DNA from: Herbinix luporum
GTDB taxonomy: Bacteria > Bacillota > Clostridia > Lachnospirales > Lachnospiraceae
Assembly (NCBI RefSeq): GCF_900070325.1
Contig: NZ_LN879430.1
Location: 1,171,379-1,235,378, forward strand
Reading direction: 5' to 3'
DNA length: 64,000 nt
Each line of letters starts with the position of its first letter. The stretch's first letter is position 1. The notes beneath the pieces were generated by a model. That model had not been told where the DNA came from. It made no database searches and worked only from the letters and a program-made list of their open reading frames with translations. Made by a program: the position numbers and the translations under genes. This document shows positions 43,364-51,863 of this stretch, in pieces.

Positions 43364-44677
43364 ATGAAGAATAAAGCACACATTATTAAAGAGATTGAAG
43401 AAGGAAGTATTGCCCATGAGCTGGGATTAGCTCCCGGTGATGAATTAATATCAATTAATGATAGTAAGATAAAAGATGTTTTGGATTACTATTATCTTAT
43501 TAAAGACGAATTTTTAAATCTTCTTGTCAAAAAACCCGATGGAGAAGAATGGGAATTTGAGATTGAGAAGGATTTTGATGATGATCTAGGAATAGTTTTT
43601 GAAGAAGGGCTTATGGATACTTACAGATCCTGCACAAATAAGTGTATCTTTTGCTTTATAGATCAAATGCCCCCCGGTATGAGAGATACCTTATATTTTA
43701 AGGATGATGATGCCAGATTGTCCTTTTTACAAGGCAATTACATCACATTAACCAATCTAAGTGATGAAGAAGTTGACAGAATAATATTTTATAAATTATC
43801 ACCGATTAATATTTCCATTCATACAACCAATGAAGAATTAAGATGTAAGATGTTAAATAATCGTTTTGCAGGAAGTTCTCTTTCAAAGATAAAGCGGCTA
43901 AAAGAAGCCGGTATTACTATGAATGGACAGATTGTACTTTGCAAAGGCTGGAATGATAAAGAAGAACTTGAAAAGACTATCCATGATCTTTCTGCCTTCC
44001 TTCCTGAAATGCAAAGTGTATCTGTTGTTCCGGTGGGAATCACAAAATTTAGAGATAAGCTGACACCCCTTGAGCCCTTTTCTAAAGAGGACTCTATAGA
44101 GGTCCTTGAAACAATTCATCGCTGGCAGAATATCTTTCTTACCCATTATCAAACAAGATTCATTTATGCCGGAGATGAATGGTATATCAATGCAGGCCTT
44201 CCTATTCCTGATGAGGAGGCTTATGAAGGGTATCCTCAGTTAGAAAACGGGGTAGGTATGTTAAGATCTTTTACAGATGAGTTTAAAGAATATCTTAAAG
44301 AACTACCCGGTGATAATAGAGAAAAGGAAATATCCATAGCAACGGGAGTATTAGCCGGCCCATATATATCAGGGATGGCGTCTGATCTTAAGGATAAATA
44401 TCCAAATATCAAAATAAACCTATATACAATAGAGAATGATTTCTTTGGAAAAAACATAACCGTTGCAGGTCTTTTAACCGGCGGTGATATTATAAAACAG
44501 TTAAAAGGTAAAAACCTAGGTAAAAGCTTGCTTTTACCGGAGGTTCTTCTTCGTAGGGGGGAAGAGGTCTTATTAGATGATATTACCGTCAAGGATATTG
44601 AAAAAACTTTACAAACCAAAATCTCTATTGTACAATCAGATGGAAAAGCATTTATTGATACTATATTGAATGTTTAA
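43364..44677 (+). CDS. DUF512 family Fe-S protein with PDZ domain
   Basis: Radical-SAM-like protein of unknown function, typical of Clostridia. The N-terminal PDZ-like domain (about 8-60: IEEGSIAHELGLAPGDELISIN) is followed by an iron-sulfur motif C90-x3-C94-x2-C97 in CTNKCIFCFID. A C-terminal DUF512 region (about 220-430) completes it. The open frame reaches back to a TTG at 43352, but the ATG at 43364 fits GGTG better; product 437 aa. It is followed by der, plsY and gpsA, a neighbourhood conserved in clostridia. Confidence 0.88.
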   Translation: MKNKAHIIKEIEEGSIAHELGLAPGDELISINDSKIKDVLDYYYLIKDEFLNLLVKKPDGEEWEFEIEKDFDDDLGIVFEEGLMDTYRSCTNKCIFCFIDQMPPGMRDTLYFKDDDARLSFLQGNYITLTNLSDEEVDRIIFYKLSPINISIHTTNEELRCKMLNNRFAGSSLSKIKRLKEAGITMNGQIVLCKGWNDKEELEKTIHDLSAFLPEMQSVSVVPVGITKFRDKLTPLEPFSKEDSIEVLETIHRWQNIFLTHYQTRFIYAGDEWYINAGLPIPDEEAYEGYPQLENGVGMLRSFTDEFKEYLKELPGDNREKEISIATGVLAGPYISGMASDLKDKYPNIKINLYTIENDFFGKNITVAGLLTGGDIIKQLKGKNLGKSLLLPEVLLRRGEEVLLDDITVKDIEKTLQTKISIVQSDGKAFIDTILNV

Positions 44678-44735
44678 ATAATTTTTTTGGAAACATTATT
44701 ATAAACACCATATTATTATATATTAGGAGTACATT

Positions 44736-46061
44736 ATGAGTAAACCAATAGTAGCCATAATCGGAAGACCCAATGTAGGTAAATCCACCTTATTTAATGC
44801 CCTGGCAGGAGAGCGTATATCCATAGTTAAGGATACACCGGGAATTACCAGAGATCGGATTTACGCCGATGTTACATGGTTAGATACACAATTTACACTT
44901 ATAGATACCGGTGGAATTGAACCGGATACGAAGAATGAAATGTTTGCCCATATGCGGGAGCAGGCAGAAATTGCTATAGATACGGCTGATGTTATTATAT
45001 TTTTAGTTGATGTACGGCAAGGTCTTGTTGATGCGGATTCTAAAGTGGCAGATATGCTAAGAAGAAGCAACAAGCCTATCGTGTTAGTAGTAAACAAAGT
45101 AGATAATTTTGAAAAGTTTATGCCTGATGTTTATGAATTCTATAACCTGGGTATAGGTGATCCTCATCCTATTTCCGCTTCCTCAAAGCTGGGCTTTGGA
45201 GATATGTTGGATGAAGTAACAAAACATTTTAAAAACATATCAAATTGGGATGAAGAAGACGAAAGACCCAGAATTGCCATAATAGGTAAACCCAATGTAG
45301 GCAAATCTTCCATAGTTAATAAGTTGTTGGGAGAGAACCGTGTTATTGTATCAGATATTGCTGGAACTACCAGAGATGCCATTGATACACCAATAAGACG
45401 AAATAAAAAAGAATATATTTTAATAGATACTGCCGGGCTTAGACGAAAAAGTAAAATCAAAGAAGATATTGAGCATTACAGTATAGTCCGTACTGTAGCG
45501 GCCGTAGAAAGAGCCGATATAGCAATCCTTGTTATAGATGCCACCGAGGGTGTAACAGAACAGGATGCTAAAATAGCAGGAATTGCCCATGATCGGGGCA
45601 AAGGTATTATTATTGCTGTTAACAAATGGGACCTTATTGAAAAAGACAGTAATACAGTTAATAAATTTAGTGCAAATATAAAAAACGTATTATCCTTTAT
45701 TCCTTATGCTGAAATACTGTTTATTTCTGCAGAGACAGGACAAAGGCTTAATAAACTATTTGATCTTATAGAGGTAGTTATTCAAAATCAAAATCTTCGA
45801 ATTTCTACCGGTGTACTAAATGAGATCATGGCTGAAGCCACAGCCCTACAGCAGCCCCCTTCTGATAAGGGTAAGCAGCTTAGATTGTATTATATAACTC
45901 AAGTAGCTGTTAAACCTCCTACATTTGTTATATTTGTTAATGATAAAAAATTAATGCATTTTTCATATACCAGATATATTGAGAATAAAATCCGGGAGGC
46001 CTTCGGATTTGCCGGGACTTCCTTAAAGTTCTTTATAAGGGAGCGAAAGGAGAACTCTTAA
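44736..46061 (+). CDS. der: Ribosome biogenesis GTPase Der (EngA)
   Basis: Essential GTPase with two tandem G domains, needed for 50S assembly. The first P-loop GRPNVGKST is at 10-18 and its G3 DTGG follows; the second P-loop GKPNVGKSS starts at 184, with DTAG. A C-terminal KH-like domain (about 350-440) binds rRNA. 441 aa is normal. AGGAG precedes the ATG. Only 2 bases separate it from plsY, so they are coupled. Confidence 0.97.
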   Translation: MSKPIVAIIGRPNVGKSTLFNALAGERISIVKDTPGITRDRIYADVTWLDTQFTLIDTGGIEPDTKNEMFAHMREQAEIAIDTADVIIFLVDVRQGLVDADSKVADMLRRSNKPIVLVVNKVDNFEKFMPDVYEFYNLGIGDPHPISASSKLGFGDMLDEVTKHFKNISNWDEEDERPRIAIIGKPNVGKSSIVNKLLGENRVIVSDIAGTTRDAIDTPIRRNKKEYILIDTAGLRRKSKIKEDIEHYSIVRTVAAVERADIAILVIDATEGVTEQDAKIAGIAHDRGKGIIIAVNKWDLIEKDSNTVNKFSANIKNVLSFIPYAEILFISAETGQRLNKLFDLIEVVIQNQNLRISTGVLNEIMAEATALQQPPSDKGKQLRLYYITQVAVKPPTFVIFVNDKKLMHFSYTRYIENKIREAFGFAGTSLKFFIRERKENS

Positions 46062-46063
46062 AA

Positions 46064-46693
46064 ATGTTTACAAAAATTATTTTTTGTATATTTTTCGGAT
46101 ATTTATTTGGATGTTTTTCTACTGGATTTTTTATCGGCAAGTTAAATAAAGTTGACATCCGCCAGTACGGAAGCAAAAGTTCAGGAACAACAAATGCCTT
46201 AAGGACCTTGGGTGCCAAGGCAGGTTTATTAACCCTTCTAGGGGATATGCTAAAAGCCGTAATAGCTATCTTATTTGTTAAATATGTTTTCTTTGCTCAA
46301 TTTGAATATATTAATTTACTTGTTTTATATACAGGACTTGGTGTAGTATTAGGACATAATTATCCTGTATGGTTAAAATTTAAGGGTGGTAAGGGGATTG
46401 CAGCTACAGCAGGAGCCATGGCCTCTTTCGATCCTTGGATTATACCTTTTGGTCTGCCCATCTTTGTTATTACAGTGGCAGTTACCAGATATGTATCTGT
46501 CGGATCCTTATTAGTAGCATTATTGTTCCCCATTTGGATTAAGGTTCGTTATCCTAATGAGTTACATATGCTCATAGTAGCTTCGGCATATACTATATTG
46601 GCTATTATAAAACATCGTTCCAACATCAAACGCTTGCTTAGGGGTACAGAAAACAAATTAGGACAAAGAATAAAAATAGATAATAAAGGTTAA
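46064..46693 (+). CDS. plsY: Acyl-phosphate:glycerol-3-phosphate acyltransferase PlsY
   Basis: Polytopic membrane enzyme making lysophosphatidate from acyl phosphate (product of PlsX) and glycerol-3-phosphate (product of GpsA, next gene). Motifs: YGSKSSGTTNALRTLG, GHNYPVWLKFKGGKGIAA and a late KHRSNIKRLLRGTENK. It has five or so hydrophobic helices. 209 aa is normal. It lies between der and gpsA, which places both glycerolipid steps together. Confidence 0.96.
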   Translation: MFTKIIFCIFFGYLFGCFSTGFFIGKLNKVDIRQYGSKSSGTTNALRTLGAKAGLLTLLGDMLKAVIAILFVKYVFFAQFEYINLLVLYTGLGVVLGHNYPVWLKFKGGKGIAATAGAMASFDPWIIPFGLPIFVITVAVTRYVSVGSLLVALLFPIWIKVRYPNELHMLIVASAYTILAIIKHRSNIKRLLRGTENKLGQRIKIDNKG

Positions 46694-46707
46694 AAAGGAG
46701 GTAGTTC

Positions 46708-47718
46708 ATGTTTAAAATTGGTATACTTGGGGCCGGAACTTGGGGAACTGCACTTGGAATTTTACTTTCAAATAATGGTCATGAGGTTACCCTTTGGACT
46801 AAAATAGAAGAGGAAGCTAAAAGTTTAGAAGCTTCTAGAGATAATCTGAAAAATCTTCCCGGGGCTAAGCTTCCCGAAAATATAAAGATTACCTTAGATT
46901 TAAAAGAGGCTTGTACTAATAAAGACATAATTGTTATGGCTGTTGCCTCCCCTTATGTCAGAGCCACTTCTAAAGAAGCCAGTTCCTATATAAAAGAAGG
47001 ACAGATAATTGTTAATGTGTCAAAAGGAATAGAAAATAACACGCTTCTTACCCTTGCCGATGTTATTAGAGAGGAAATCCCTCAGGCAGATATTGCAGTT
47101 ATGTCAGGACCTAGCCATGCGGAAGAAGTAAGCCGTCTAATTCCAACTACTATTGTAGTAGGAGCTTCATCCAAGGAAACAGCCCATTTTATACAGGACG
47201 TTTTCATGAATGAAGTTTTTAGGGTCTATACCAGTCCTGATATGATTGGAATTGAACTGGGTGCCGCCCTTAAAAATGTTATAGCACTGGCTGCAGGTAT
47301 TATAGATGGCCTAGGCTTTGGTGACAATACTAAAGCAGCCTTAATGACCCGGGGAATAGCTGAAATTAGTCGCCTTGGTATAAAAATGGGAGGCTGCATG
47401 GAAACCTTCTCCGGCTTATCCGGAATTGGTGATTTATTTGTTACATGTACCAGCCGCCACAGCAGAAACAGGCAGGCAGGCTATCTTATAGGTAAGGGCT
47501 ATACTTTAGAGCAAGTTCATAAAGAAGTAAGTCAGGTGGTTGAAGGTGTTAATACTGCTAAAGCAGCACTGGCACTGGCACAAAAATACCAAGTAGAAAT
47601 GCCCATAGTAGAACAGATTAATTTGGTTTTATTTGAAGGAAAATCAGCTAAAGATGCTGCTGCCGATCTGTTAGTAAGGGACAAGCGTATTGAATATAAG
47701 ACCTTGGAATGGGATTAA
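46708..47718 (+). CDS. gpsA: Glycerol-3-phosphate dehydrogenase [NAD(P)+] GpsA
   Basis: Reduces dihydroxyacetone phosphate to sn-glycerol-3-phosphate for phospholipids. The Rossmann motif GAGTWGTALG is at 8-17; NVSKGIE and SGPSHAEEV follow, and the catalytic-Lys motif GAALKNVIALAAG and TRGIAEISRLG are clear. 336 aa is normal. AAAGGAGG precedes the ATG. It is the last gene of the DUF512-der-plsY-gpsA group, ending at a terminator. Confidence 0.97.
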   Translation: MFKIGILGAGTWGTALGILLSNNGHEVTLWTKIEEEAKSLEASRDNLKNLPGAKLPENIKITLDLKEACTNKDIIVMAVASPYVRATSKEASSYIKEGQIIVNVSKGIENNTLLTLADVIREEIPQADIAVMSGPSHAEEVSRLIPTTIVVGASSKETAHFIQDVFMNEVFRVYTSPDMIGIELGAALKNVIALAAGIIDGLGFGDNTKAALMTRGIAEISRLGIKMGGCMETFSGLSGIGDLFVTCTSRHSRNRQAGYLIGKGYTLEQVHKEVSQVVEGVNTAKAALALAQKYQVEMPIVEQINLVLFEGKSAKDAAADLLVRDKRIEYKTLEWD

Positions 47719-47743
47719 ATCTTTGTATAATTATATATATAAA

Positions 47744-47796
47744 GGCAAGTTCAAAATGTAATATAAGACAAAAATTTGAACTTGTCTTATTTTTAT
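47744..47796 (+). terminator. Intrinsic terminator after gpsA
   Basis: CAAGTTCAAA and its complement, extended by AAGG/TCTT, flank a 19-base loop and are followed by a T-rich run. Confidence 0.8.
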
Positions 47797-47814
47797 ATTT
47801 TTTTGCTTTTTGTC

Positions 47815-47843
47815 TTTACATTATTAAATTTTAAAGCTATAAT
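47815..47843 (+). promoter_or_regulatory. Sigma-A promoter of the second lepB
   Basis: TTTACA, 17-base spacer, consensus TATAAT. It shows that this copy is transcribed independently of gpsA. Confidence 0.7.
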
Positions 47844-47915
47844 ATTCCAAGAATATACTATAAATGGATTTAATATGACAAAATGAAGCAACTATAATAG
47901 AAAGGATAGACAAAT

Positions 47916-48518
47916 ATGAAAGATTGGGTAAAGATTTTTAAAGAAATCAAAAGCTGGGTTATCTTATTTGTTCTGGCATTATTTTTTTCAGCTTTAATTA
48001 ACAGTCAATTATTTGCCATGGCAACGGTTAAAGAAGTTTCTATGCAAGATACTTTATTTGAAGATCAGATATTGTTTATAAACCGCCTGGCATATAAAAA
48101 TAAAAGTCCTAAAGCCGGTGATATTATTATCTTTTATAAAAGCAGGGAAATTGGCTCCTTTACCGAAGAATTTTTACGCTCTGTCAGTTATATTCTTCCT
48201 TTTACAAGACCAAAAGATGATAATAAAGACAGATTGGTTAAAAGAGTAATCGGTACATCTGGGGATATTATAGATATTAAAGACGGATATGTCTATAAGA
48301 ACGGAGAACGCTTAGAGGAGCCTTATGCTAAAGGTGATACAAATGCAACTTATATTGAATTTCCTGTTACTGTAGGAGAAAACCAGCTTTTTGTACTGGG
48401 AGATAACAGAGAACATAGCAGAGATAGCAGAGAGTTTGGCCTTATAGATATAAGCCATGTAGAAGGAAAAGCTTCTTTTAGACTTTATCCATTTAATAAA
48501 ATCGGTAAATTACAGTAA
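47916..48518 (+). CDS. Signal peptidase I (second copy)
   Basis: A second type I signal peptidase (200 aa), with one transmembrane helix (about 13-36), catalytic Ser42 in EVSMQDTL, Lys109 in RLVKRVIG and the GDNREHSRDSREFG box. It differs from the copy at 39423: an insertion of about 15-20 residues (FLRSVSYILPFTRPKDDNKD) lies before the catalytic Lys. It has its own promoter and lies between gpsA and spoIVA. A separate substrate set or stage is possible but unproven. RBS is AAAGGAT. Confidence 0.92.
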   Translation: MKDWVKIFKEIKSWVILFVLALFFSALINSQLFAMATVKEVSMQDTLFEDQILFINRLAYKNKSPKAGDIIIFYKSREIGSFTEEFLRSVSYILPFTRPKDDNKDRLVKRVIGTSGDIIDIKDGYVYKNGERLEEPYAKGDTNATYIEFPVTVGENQLFVLGDNREHSRDSREFGLIDISHVEGKASFRLYPFNKIGKLQ

Positions 48519-48574
48519 AAGATAAATTATTTTTAATATTTAAAATTTCAAGTATAACAAGTACATATCAAATA

Positions 48575-48603
48575 TCATAGAATTATACTGCCCAGCATAT
48601 CTT
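48575..48603 (+). promoter_or_regulatory. Weak candidate sigma-E promoter of spoIVA
   Basis: CATATCTT at 48596-48603 partly matches the sigma-E -10 (CATACAnT), with an ATA-containing -35-like element near 48576. spoIVA belongs to the sigma-E regulon in studied spore formers; the sequence match is only partial. Confidence 0.3.
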
Positions 48604-48630
48604 TAACTATAACCAATAGGAGGTTTACAT

Positions 48631-50109
48631 ATGTTAGGGCAGTTTGATGTTTATAATGATATTCAGGCTAGGACAGGCGGTGAAATATACATAGGTGTAG
48701 TAGGTCCGGTCAGAACAGGAAAATCCACTTTTATTAAAAGATTTATGGATCTTCTGGTAATACCGGGAATAGAAGATGTCCATAGCAGAGAAAGGGCAGT
48801 AGATGAACTGCCTCAGGCAGCAGCCGGAAAAACCATTATGACTACCGAACCTAAATTCATACCTAAGGAAGCCGCTGAAATAGCACTGAATGATGAAACA
48901 AAGGTAAAAATCCGTCTTATTGATTGTGTAGGCTATATGGTTGAAGGAGCCTCAGGTCATATTGAGAATGAACAAGAACGGATGGTAAAAACACCCTGGT
49001 ATGATTATGAAATTCCTTTTTCCCAAGCAGCTGAGCTTGGTACCAAGAAAGTAATCAATGATCACTCAACCATCGGCATTGTAGTTACTACAGACGGAAG
49101 TTTCGGAGAAATACCAAGAAATAATTATATGATTCCTGAAGAAAAAACCATTGAGGAATTAAAACGTCTTGGTAAACCATTTATTGTATTATTAAATTCT
49201 AATAAGCCTTATTCCAATGACACTATAAGAATAGCAGAAGAAATAGCACAAAGATATGACGTAACAGTTATGCCGATTAACTGTGAACAATTGAATAAGG
49301 AAGATATCCATAAGATAATGGAAAATATTCTTTCGGTATTTCCAATTACAGAGGTTAATTTTTATATGCCAAAATGGGCAGAAATGCTATCATCTGACCA
49401 CTGGTTAAAGTCAGATTTAATCAGCGCTGTAAAGAATATGTTCCAAAATATTACCAGAGTAAAAGATGCCAATCCCTCTAATTTACTTACCGACAGTGAG
49501 TATGTAAAACGATTTAAGCTAGACAGAGTAAATATGCAAGATGGGACAGTAGATGTTAATGTGGAACTTGATGACATGTATTACTACAGAATACTAAGTG
49601 ATTTAATCGGTGTTCCCATTAGCGGAGAATATCAACTTATTGCCACATTAAAAGAGTTGGCTGAAAAAAAGGCTGAGTTTGAAAAAGTCTCTCAGGCTGT
49701 TAATCAGGTAAAAAGTAAGGGATATGGTATAGTTTCACCCCAGCAAGATGAAATCCGTATTGAAGAACCAGAAGTTATGAAACATGGTAATAAATATGGT
49801 GTTAAAATTAAAGCAAATGCACCTTCTATTCATATGATTAGGGCAGAAATTATGACCGAGGTAGCCCCTATAGTCGGTTCAGAAGATCAGGCAAAGGATT
49901 TGATAAATTATATTAATGAAAATACTAAGGAAAATCCTGAGGGTATATGGGAAACCAATATATTCGGAAAAACCATTCGTCAGTTGGTTAACGATGGCAT
50001 TAGCAGTAAAGTTAATAAACTTACTGATGAAAGTCAGCTAAAACTTCAGGAAACAATGCAAAAGATTATTAATGACAGTAACGGTGGTATTATTTGTATA
50101 ATAATTTAA
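48631..50109 (+). CDS. spoIVA: Stage IV sporulation protein A (coat morphogenetic ATPase)
   Basis: SpoIVA polymerises on the forespore surface using ATP and forms the basement layer of the spore coat. Walker A GPVRTGKST is at 25-33 and the N-terminal MLGQFDVYNDIQARTGGEIYIG is close to invariant in the family. The C-terminal domain ends in the hydrophobic GGIICIII needed for forespore targeting. 492 aa is normal. AGGAGG precedes the ATG. It is strong evidence for an endospore former. Terminator at 50167. Confidence 0.97.
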   Translation: MLGQFDVYNDIQARTGGEIYIGVVGPVRTGKSTFIKRFMDLLVIPGIEDVHSRERAVDELPQAAAGKTIMTTEPKFIPKEAAEIALNDETKVKIRLIDCVGYMVEGASGHIENEQERMVKTPWYDYEIPFSQAAELGTKKVINDHSTIGIVVTTDGSFGEIPRNNYMIPEEKTIEELKRLGKPFIVLLNSNKPYSNDTIRIAEEIAQRYDVTVMPINCEQLNKEDIHKIMENILSVFPITEVNFYMPKWAEMLSSDHWLKSDLISAVKNMFQNITRVKDANPSNLLTDSEYVKRFKLDRVNMQDGTVDVNVELDDMYYYRILSDLIGVPISGEYQLIATLKELAEKKAEFEKVSQAVNQVKSKGYGIVSPQQDEIRIEEPEVMKHGNKYGVKIKANAPSIHMIRAEIMTEVAPIVGSEDQAKDLINYINENTKENPEGIWETNIFGKTIRQLVNDGISSKVNKLTDESQLKLQETMQKIINDSNGGIICIII

Positions 50110-50166
50110 CTATTATCGAAACATAGGCTTTATTGTTAAAATAATCAAGAAATAACTTAAAAAAGT

Positions 50167-50214
50167 GCTATCTAATACAAAAAAAATTGTACTTAGATAG
50201 CCTTTCTCTTTTTT
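50167..50214 (+). terminator. Intrinsic terminator after spoIVA
   Basis: GCTATCTAATACAA and TTGTACTTAGATAGC pair with one bulge, followed by a T-rich tail. Confidence 0.88.
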
Positions 50215-50289
50215 ATATATGCAATTCGTCTTTTATATTTACCTCAATTTGTTAATTGTGCCGAAATATAAGAAATTTTTGACACAGAG

Positions 50290-50318
50290 TTGACAAATTT
50301 ATCCGTCTTTGATATAAT
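50290..50318 (+). promoter_or_regulatory. Consensus sigma-A promoter of the NlpC/P60 gene
   Basis: Perfect TTGACA and TATAAT with a 17-base spacer, the strongest promoter in the window. The -10 overlaps the first of two direct repeats. Confidence 0.9.
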
Positions 50319-50448
50319 ATTTACGTAACATATTTAATATTTATGTAACAATTGATTTTAAACTTTCCATTTTTATAAAGTATAAATCTTATACAAAGTA
50401 TAAAGTTTATACTTGGTAAATGGAAGAAAATTTGGAGGATTTTTCATC
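50315..50448 (+). promoter_or_regulatory. Repeat-rich leader of the NlpC/P60 gene
   Basis: TAATATTTAYGTAACA occurs at 50315-50330 and 50335-50350, 15 of 16 bases identical and 20 bases apart. A 19-base palindrome (AAGTATAAA-G-TTTATACTT) lies at 50396-50414. It is enclosed by TTCCATTT/AAATGGAA, which would form a longer stem ending near the RBS. Together with the terminator and promoter this explains the 339-base gap 50110-50448. Confidence 0.8.
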
Positions 50449-51651
50449 ATGGATAAGAAGCTAATTAAGTTTTCCTTGATTTTTGTTACGGGCGTATTTA
50501 TATCTGCAGCATCTGCTATGGCAGCTGAAATTGCAGTTGCCGGTTATCCATACGATAAAGCAGAGACAGCTATACAGATCGATAAGGGCAAGAAAGAAAC
50601 TTCTAAGGAAACTTCTTTATCCACTAAATCAACATCCGATACAAAAAAAGATGAAATCACTTCTTCATCTATTGAAAGCACAAAGAGTAGTAAAACTACC
50701 AAATATACTAAAACAAATAAAAATTCTAATGAAATTCCAATTCCCGGATTTAATAATATAGGTATAGCAAATGTTGACACAAATTTATTAATTCGGGAAA
50801 AGCCCAGTGAAAATGGTAAAATTGTCGGTAAGATGCCTAAAGATGCCGGTTGTGATATTCTAGAACCTGATAAAGACGGATGGACCAAGATTAAATCCGG
50901 TAATGCGACCGGTTATGTAAAAAGTGAATATCTAATTGTCGGACAGGAAGCATCCAAGAAGGCCTTAACTATTGCCAATCATATTGCAACCGCTAATACA
51001 GACGGACTTCGCGTAAGAACAGAGCCCTCTTCAGATGAATCAGTTGAAATTCTAGACTATGTGGCAAAGGGAGAAGAACTGTTAGTATTAGATCCTTTGG
51101 TTGTTGTATATGGGGAGGAACATAAGTACAACAAATGGGTTAAGGTTAGCTTAGACGGTGATGACAGTGAGACAGGTACTATCGGATATGTTGCAAAAGA
51201 TTTTGTTAATCTTTCTTATAAGTTAGCCCATGCTTATACATTAGAAGAATTAGAATTAGGACCCGGAGTATCTTCATTAAGATTGGAACTTGTTAACTAT
51301 GCTAAAAAATTCTTAGGCTATCCATACAAATGGGGTGGCAATAGCTTCTCAGCAGACGGTGGAGTTGACTGTTCCGGTTTTGTAAGATTAGTATATAAGA
51401 AATACGGATATACAAATATACCGAGGGTATCTAGGGAACAAGCAACCAGCGGTAAAACAATATCTAAGTCTGACTTAAAGCCAGGAGATTTAGTATTCTA
51501 TGGTAATAATTCTACCGGGTATATTAATCATGTTGCTATTTATATTGGTAACAATAAGGTTATTCATGCAAGCAATAAAAGAGACGGAATTAAGATATCT
51601 AATTTGACTTATAGAAAACCTCTTAAATATGTAAGATATATTAATGATTAA
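50449..51651 (+). CDS. Secreted SH3-domain NlpC/P60 peptidoglycan hydrolase
   Basis: Exported cell-wall endopeptidase. A signal peptide (1-26, ending AMA) is followed by a Ser/Thr/Lys-rich linker (about 40-90) and two bacterial SH3 domains (about 104-165 and 180-260). The C-terminal NlpC/P60 catalytic domain (about 280-400) has Cys308 in GGVDCSGFVRL, His361 in YINHVAIYIG and His373 in VIHASNK. It likely cleaves D-Glu-DAP bonds in stem peptides. The frame extends to 50413, but GGAGG before 50449 and the signal peptide fix the start (400 aa). A strong promoter and complex leader suggest tight control. Confidence 0.93.
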   Translation: MDKKLIKFSLIFVTGVFISAASAMAAEIAVAGYPYDKAETAIQIDKGKKETSKETSLSTKSTSDTKKDEITSSSIESTKSSKTTKYTKTNKNSNEIPIPGFNNIGIANVDTNLLIREKPSENGKIVGKMPKDAGCDILEPDKDGWTKIKSGNATGYVKSEYLIVGQEASKKALTIANHIATANTDGLRVRTEPSSDESVEILDYVAKGEELLVLDPLVVVYGEEHKYNKWVKVSLDGDDSETGTIGYVAKDFVNLSYKLAHAYTLEELELGPGVSSLRLELVNYAKKFLGYPYKWGGNSFSADGGVDCSGFVRLVYKKYGYTNIPRVSREQATSGKTISKSDLKPGDLVFYGNNSTGYINHVAIYIGNNKVIHASNKRDGIKISNLTYRKPLKYVRYIND

Positions 51652-51662
51652 TCTTATATGAT

Positions 51663-51693
51663 AGAGCGAGATTTTAATAATCTCGCTCTTTTT
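51663..51693 (+). terminator. Intrinsic terminator after the NlpC/P60 gene
   Basis: AGAGCGAGATT, a 5-base loop and AATCTCGCTCT followed by TTTTTG. Confidence 0.93.
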
Positions 51694-51724
51694 GTATGTC
51701 AATTTTCAAGTATAGATATATAGG

Positions 51725-51753
51725 TTGACAAAGTAATTATTATGTAATATTAT
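51725..51753 (+). promoter_or_regulatory. Candidate promoter of the membrane MutS-like gene
   Basis: TTGACA, 17-base spacer, TATTAT. A second candidate, an extended -10 TGATATAAT, lies at 51806-51814, nearer the gene. Confidence 0.6.
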
Positions 51754-51863
51754 GGAAGTTGTAAATATTTTTAAGTCATTAAACTGATTATGGACAAATA
51801 AAACTTGATATAATACAATATTTATTAAAGTTTTAAAATTTGCTATGAGATTGGAGTTTATAT

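Noticed and set aside
50319..50448. Possible c-di-AMP (ydaO-type) riboswitch before the NlpC/P60 gene
   Set aside because: Such genes are typical riboswitch targets, but the leader is too short and AT-rich and lacks the conserved G-rich core.
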